31,820 nucleotides of DNA from a virus, in the IMG/VR virus record IMGVR_UViG_3300022859_000149, positions 1 to 31,820 of that record. One strand, written 5' to 3'. Position 1 is the first letter of the stretch. The number at the start of each line of letters is the position of its first letter. The notes under the pieces are model-generated. The model had not been told where the DNA came from and ran no database searches. It was given only the letters and a program-made list of their open reading frames with translations. Positions 29,147 to 31,820 of the stretch are shown piece by piece. The position numbers and the translations under genes were made by a program.

Positions 29147-29711
29147 GGTGCTCGAGCGTGTTGAGAGACTGTTCGCCGCGCGAGTTGAACAAGCCGAGCG
29201 GCGACAGGCCAGCCGAAAGGCCGCCCGCGACTATCGCGCCGACCTCGCGCATGCGGTTATGCGGAACGAGGACCTTGCGCCGCAGCATCGACACCAGCGC
29301 GATCCGATTCTGGCGATCGTCCAGCGCAGCCAACTGCCGGATCTTCGCCGGGGACGTGTTGCAACCGCCGCGCACGATATCCGTGCCGTCTACTTCAATC
29401 TCGGGACGATCGCGATGGGCAGCATCGGGGACCCCGACCGCCTCGCCACCGCCGGTGTGCAGACCAGCTTCAAGCCGGGCGCCTACGACTGGGTGCCGGT
29501 GCACGGTGTCGAGAGCCTGCGCCGCTACCGTCGGTGGTGCGCGTTTTGCGCCGGCCGGTACGCCCGCGGGACCGCGACCACCTGGCTTGAGCTCGCCATC
29601 GACGTCGTCATCGATAACCGCGGCACCAGGTCGGTCGACCGGCAACACAAGTGGCGGCACGGCACCACCCAAAACATCGTGATTGAGGCATTGGAGGCCT
29701 ATTGGAAATGA
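29121..29711 (+). CDS. Hypothetical basic protein, possible regulator
   Basis: 196-aa protein, GTG 29121 with AAGGA upstream. It is rich in Arg (EQAERRQASRKAARDYRADL). It contains RRYRRWCAFCAGRYARG (residues about 133-149), a Cys pair that could bind metal, and a C-terminal helix (TQNIVIEALEAYWK). A role as late regulator or antiterminator is possible from position, but no family is recognised. Confidence 0.5.
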   Translation: MRNLPVTDEVLERVERLFAARVEQAERRQASRKAARDYRADLAHAVMRNEDLAPQHRHQRDPILAIVQRSQLPDLRRGRVATAAHDIRAVYFNLGTIAMGSIGDPDRLATAGVQTSFKPGAYDWVPVHGVESLRRYRRWCAFCAGRYARGTATTWLELAIDVVIDNRGTRSVDRQHKWRHGTTQNIVIEALEAYWK

Positions 29712-30037
29712 GCGAGACAAAGGCGAAGAGGGGACGACCACCGATGCCAGCCGCTCGACGGAAGCGGAACAACATTATTTTCAGAGCGCGGGACTCGCTC
29801 AAGTCTCAGTTAGAAGAGGTTGCCGGGAACAACGGCCGCTCCCTTAGCGAGGAAGTCGAATTCAGGTTGGAGTGTTCGTTGATGAGCCCACGCGAACGAC
29901 TCATTTTGGCTTGGTCACAACGCGAGCCATCGACGTCGCTGAAAATTACCTTTCCAAGCGGTGATGTATTTCACGACGGCCTGCGCGCGTTGGCCGACGA
30001 GATCGACTCTGTGCTCCCGGAAGGCGACCGGCAATGA
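29708..30037 (+). CDS. Arc-like ribbon-helix-helix DNA-binding protein
   Basis: 109-aa protein starting MSETKAKRGRPPMPAARRKR (AT-hook-like GRP). NNIIFRARDSLKSQLEEVAG then GRSLSEEVEFRLE forms the strand plus two helices of Arc/MetJ repressors. The C-terminal half is acidic and may be a partner-binding part. Start ATG 29708 overlaps the upstream stop. It is expected to repress a promoter, perhaps within the late switch. Confidence 0.7.
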   Translation: MSETKAKRGRPPMPAARRKRNNIIFRARDSLKSQLEEVAGNNGRSLSEEVEFRLECSLMSPRERLILAWSQREPSTSLKITFPSGDVFHDGLRALADEIDSVLPEGDRQ

Positions 30038-30618
30038 GCATGGACCCCTCCCTGACGATGTCCAACGACGAACTGAATGCGCATTGGCGGGAGCACGATC
30101 GGCTTAAACGTCGCAGCAAAGTCGCGATTGAAAAATATGGGCGGGCAAGCGAGGCGGCGCAACTCCGCTCAGACGTTAAGGCGTTGTCTAGGCTCTTGAG
30201 TCGGGAAAGGCTGCTGAGACTATTCTCTGAGAGCAGCTACTCGGACGAGGTCCGGGAGGCTGTCATTGCCGCCCTCGCCAGGAAAGAAATCGGAAATCGG
30301 TATGAGCGGGACTTGCCAAGGAAAGAATACCACGCGGCGGAGGTCCATCGGGTTCGGCTCGACAGACTTCAAAAACTTAGCTTGCCGATCGGCAGCTATC
30401 TCGGGGCAAGGCTCAGCAACGCGTTGTTGAACTCGGGCATCGAGTTTGTCGGAGATTTAGCTCGGTGTTCCTTCCAGGATTTGCTGCAAGTCAACGGGCT
30501 TGGTCGACTCAATATTCAGGAGATAATCCTGAAGCTGATGGACGCGGGGCTCTACCTCAATACGGATGTTTCCGATTGGGAGCGCCCCGCTGCACCCACG
30601 CCGCACGTTCAAACTTGA
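30034..30618 (+). CDS. RNA polymerase alpha-CTD-like domain protein
   Basis: 194-aa protein. Residues about 115-176, LSLPIGSYLGARLSNALLNS, then GIEFVGDLARCSFQDLLQVN and GLGRLNIQEIILKLMDAGLY, follow the full pattern of the RNA polymerase alpha C-terminal domain (helix-hairpin-helix; compare 'L..S.R..N.L....I..VGDL...S..ELL......GR.SL.EI...L...GL'). The N-terminal about 110 residues are charged and helical and I recognise no family. It is encoded shortly before the late promoter, so a role as transcription factor binding UP-element-like DNA or activator surfaces is plausible. Start ATG 30034 overlaps the previous stop; ATG 30040 is an alternative. Confidence 0.75.
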   Translation: MSMDPSLTMSNDELNAHWREHDRLKRRSKVAIEKYGRASEAAQLRSDVKALSRLLSRERLLRLFSESSYSDEVREAVIAALARKEIGNRYERDLPRKEYHAAEVHRVRLDRLQKLSLPIGSYLGARLSNALLNSGIEFVGDLARCSFQDLLQVNGLGRLNIQEIILKLMDAGLYLNTDVSDWERPAAPTPHVQT

Positions 30619-30742
30619 TCGCTATGCGGGTGCGGGAAATTGAAAATGCACTCCGAGATCGCGCAGCAATATCAACGCGTTACAGATTTTGCTTCACTTT
30701 TGGTTTTGGCGGGTGTTTTAATCGCGCCTCGCGCCTGCGGAA
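30619..30742. other. Gene-poor gap
   Basis: 124 bp between the alpha-CTD-like gene and the T5orf172-type gene, lower in GC than its surroundings. A weak promoter (TTCACT, 18 nt, TTTAAT at 30717-30722) can be drawn, but I see no reliable gene or terminator. The frame starting 30640 runs in and overlaps the next gene and is judged a shadow. Confidence 0.4.
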
Positions 30743-31186
30743 ATGAACCTCGTATACGCCGTCGCATGGTCGGCAAGAGGCCCCACCAAGATCGCCCGGT
30801 GCTCCGGCAGCCCACTCCAACGCCTCGACCAACTACAGGCCGCCTGCCCATACCGCTTGGAGATATGGCACGCCGTGAAGGTATCTCCGGCCCCGCGGTT
30901 CAAGGACCTCGAGGAACTCACCCATAAGGCCCTCAGCAACGACCGGATGCTCGGCGATTGGTTCCGGGTGAAGCCAGCGGCGGTTGATGGCGTGCTGCAG
31001 ACGATCGCCCATGAGCGCGGCTGGTCGATCGAGACGTGGTACCCGAGCCTCAGCGATCAGCAGCAGCGCGATGCACAGATGGCCGCTCGATCCGCTCGAC
31101 AGCACCAGCGCGAGAGCAAAACGCCAGCGGGCCGAAAACGGCGCGCCGCCGAGGAATTTAGGCATCTGCACCGCGAGCTCAAGTAG
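30743..31186 (+). CDS. T5orf172 / GIY-YIG-related protein
   Basis: 147-aa protein. LVYAVAWSARGPTKIARCSG, QRLDQLQAACPYRLEIWHAV, LEELTHKALSNDRMLGDWFR follows the T5orf172/Mug113 pattern related to GIY-YIG nucleases ('KIG....RL..LQ..CP..L', 'E..LH..L...R..GEWF'). Here the first GIY is replaced by VYA, the expected glycine is IA, and GEWF is GDWF, so it may bind rather than cut DNA. The C-terminal 40 residues are basic. It ends just before the late promoter. Confidence 0.65.
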   Translation: MNLVYAVAWSARGPTKIARCSGSPLQRLDQLQAACPYRLEIWHAVKVSPAPRFKDLEELTHKALSNDRMLGDWFRVKPAAVDGVLQTIAHERGWSIETWYPSLSDQQQRDAQMAARSARQHQRESKTPAGRKRRAAEEFRHLHRELK

Positions 31187-31192
31187 CACACC

Positions 31193-31222
31193 TTGACAGT
31201 CGGGGCGCAGTGACCGTAGAAA
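31193..31222 (+). promoter_or_regulatory. Putative late promoter
   Basis: A consensus TTGACA (31193-31198), 18 nt spacer, TAGAAA (31217-31222), four of six -10 matches. It lies in a 93-bp gap upstream of the HNH and terminase genes, and the only nearby genes downstream are late. A second A/T-rich GATATAGAA follows at 31224-31232. Confidence 0.6.
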
Positions 31223-31255
31223 CGATATAGAACGCACGACTACGCCACCCGATCA

Positions 31256-31279
31256 GCCCGCCATCGAGCGGGCATTTTC
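31256..31279 (+). terminator. Short-transcript terminator ahead of the HNH gene
   Basis: GCCCGC (31256-31261), 6-nt loop CATCGA, GCGGGC (31268-31273), then ATTTTC. It sits about 30 nt downstream of the predicted start site and directly before ATG 31280, like lambda tR'. The T run is short, so a modest terminator or Rho-independent pause site. Confidence 0.6.
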
Positions 31280-31621
31280 ATGCCCAGAACACAGCACCGA
31301 AGCGACGCCCGAAGCGACGCCGCCCGCGCCTACCGACACCTGTATAAGTCGGCACGGTGGAAGCGCGAGAGATCGGTGTTTCTGCAGGCCTATCCGCTCT
31401 GTGCCATGTGCCCCGACGAGTCCAAAAGAGCCGCAACCGTCGTCGATCACATCGAGCCTCACCGCGGTGATCTCGGCCGGTTCTGGGATCAAGCGAACTG
31501 GCAGCCGCTCTGCACCCAGCACCACAACCGATCGGCGCAGCAGCAGGACATTCGCGGCTATCACAGCGGCGTCGACGCGGACGGCAATCCGACAGATCCA
31601 AACCACCCGTTCAACCACTAG
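31280..31621 (+). CDS. HNH endonuclease
   Basis: 113-aa HNH nuclease. YKSARWKRERSVFLQAYPLC, CxxC (residues 41-44), VVDHIEPHRGD with the DH pair (56-57), NWQPLCTQHHN (73-83) with the final HHN. Such proteins next to the terminase are required for packaging of HK97-like cos phages. ATG 31280 overlaps the terminator tail; Shine-Dalgarno is weak (GAGCGGG). It is followed by the terminase small subunit start. Confidence 0.85.
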   Translation: MPRTQHRSDARSDAARAYRHLYKSARWKRERSVFLQAYPLCAMCPDESKRAATVVDHIEPHRGDLGRFWDQANWQPLCTQHHNRSAQQQDIRGYHSGVDADGNPTDPNHPFNH

Positions 31622-31771
31622 GACGGCACGACGGGAGGGGGGCCGAACTTTCCGAGGGTCGGTTGGCTTGGGACCGGTTTGGGCCCTAGACACGCACAAC
31701 CGCGAAACTCAATGTGGGGGGTCAACGGCGGCGAACGGCGGAATCCGAACGATTCGCATCGTGGGCAAGTC
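31622..31771. other. Spacer before the terminase gene
   Basis: 150 bp between the HNH stop and the start of the terminase small subunit. It has a GGGAGGGGGG run near 31634-31642 and no convincing ORF. In packaging phages of this type the cos site often lies near here, but no overhang can be identified by reading. An in-frame ATG at 31712 could extend the terminase gene upstream. Confidence 0.4.
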
Positions 31772-31820
31772 GTGAAGACCGGTCGACCGCCGAAGCCAAG
31801 TCACCTCAAGGTGGTCATGG
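31772..31820 (+). CDS. Terminase small subunit, 3'-partial (P27-like)
   Basis: Only the first 16 codons are present: GTG 31772, MKTGRPPKPSHLKVVM. GRPPKPSHLK is the standard start of P27-family small terminases, which recognise the packaging site and recruit the large subunit. An earlier in-frame ATG at 31712 is possible. The gene leaves the window, so in a circular map it would lead to the large terminase and capsid genes before position 1. Confidence 0.6.
   Translation, partial: MKTGRPPKPSHLKVVM

Noticed and set aside
30465-30746. Plus frame of 93 codons overlapping the end of the alpha-CTD-like gene
   Set aside because: Starts inside the alpha-CTD domain in another frame with no Shine-Dalgarno or recognisable feature.
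31401-31775. Plus frame of 124 codons overlapping the HNH gene
   Set aside because: Another frame of the HNH gene; Ser/Thr/Arg-rich without motifs.

Overview
The window is most of a temperate, long-tailed (siphovirus-type) bacteriophage or prophage genome. Base composition is high-GC, many starts are GTG, and the gene families (GTA/HK97-like head-tail genes, P5-like lysis protein, Sak4-like ATPase, RuvC-like resolvase) suggest an alphaproteobacterial host, perhaps Rhizobiales or Rhodospirillales; that host call is inference. No integrase, tRNA, rRNA, CRISPR array or insertion sequence is visible. Layout: (1) 4-14642, plus strand, late genes: a methyltransferase and a glycosyltransferase-like gene, head-tail connectors, tail tube, a tail-chaperone pair joined by a -1 frameshift, tape measure, tail tip and fibre genes, then lysis (small TM protein, P5-like muralytic protein, phospholipase-A2-like protein, overlapping spanins). 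(2) About 14640-17690, an accessory island at the convergent junction: an antisense stump of one cytosine-5 methyltransferase, an intact second one, and its probable endonuclease broken by an in-frame stop. (3) 23100 down to 17873, minus strand, the left early operon: small genes, a PD-(D/E)XK exonuclease with an apparent CTG start, a Rad50/SMC-like ATPase, a Sak4-like ATPase and zinc-ribbon/HTH proteins, ending at a minus-strand terminator. (4) 23133-23796, the lysogeny switch: an XRE-type repressor candidate between two operator regions that share the palindrome ACTTAC-N7-GTAAGT, and a divergent Cro-like gene. (5) 23793-31186, plus strand, the right early operon: CII-like regulator, TSCPD domain, orphan antitoxin-like protein, RuvC-like resolvase, DnaB helicase, replication initiator with internal iteron-like repeats, Arc-like repressor, a protein carrying an RNA polymerase alpha-CTD-like domain, and a T5orf172-type protein. 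(6) 31193-31820, a promoter followed by a short terminator, an HNH endonuclease, and the first codons of a terminase small subunit. This start of the late operon should continue, in a circular map, through terminase, portal and capsid genes (outside the window) to position 1. How the genes work together: the repressor would silence both early operons. Once released, the left operon would supply recombination proteins and the right operon replication proteins and late regulators. Late transcription would then start near 31193 and run through packaging, head, tail and lysis. Genes are tightly packed, with most start codons overlapping the previous stop. The least expected signals are a four-copy, covarying GNRA-tetraloop hairpin plus a shared Shine-Dalgarno block ahead of the tail tube, tail chaperone and tail-fibre genes; the alpha-CTD-like protein near the late promoter; and the decayed restriction-modification island.
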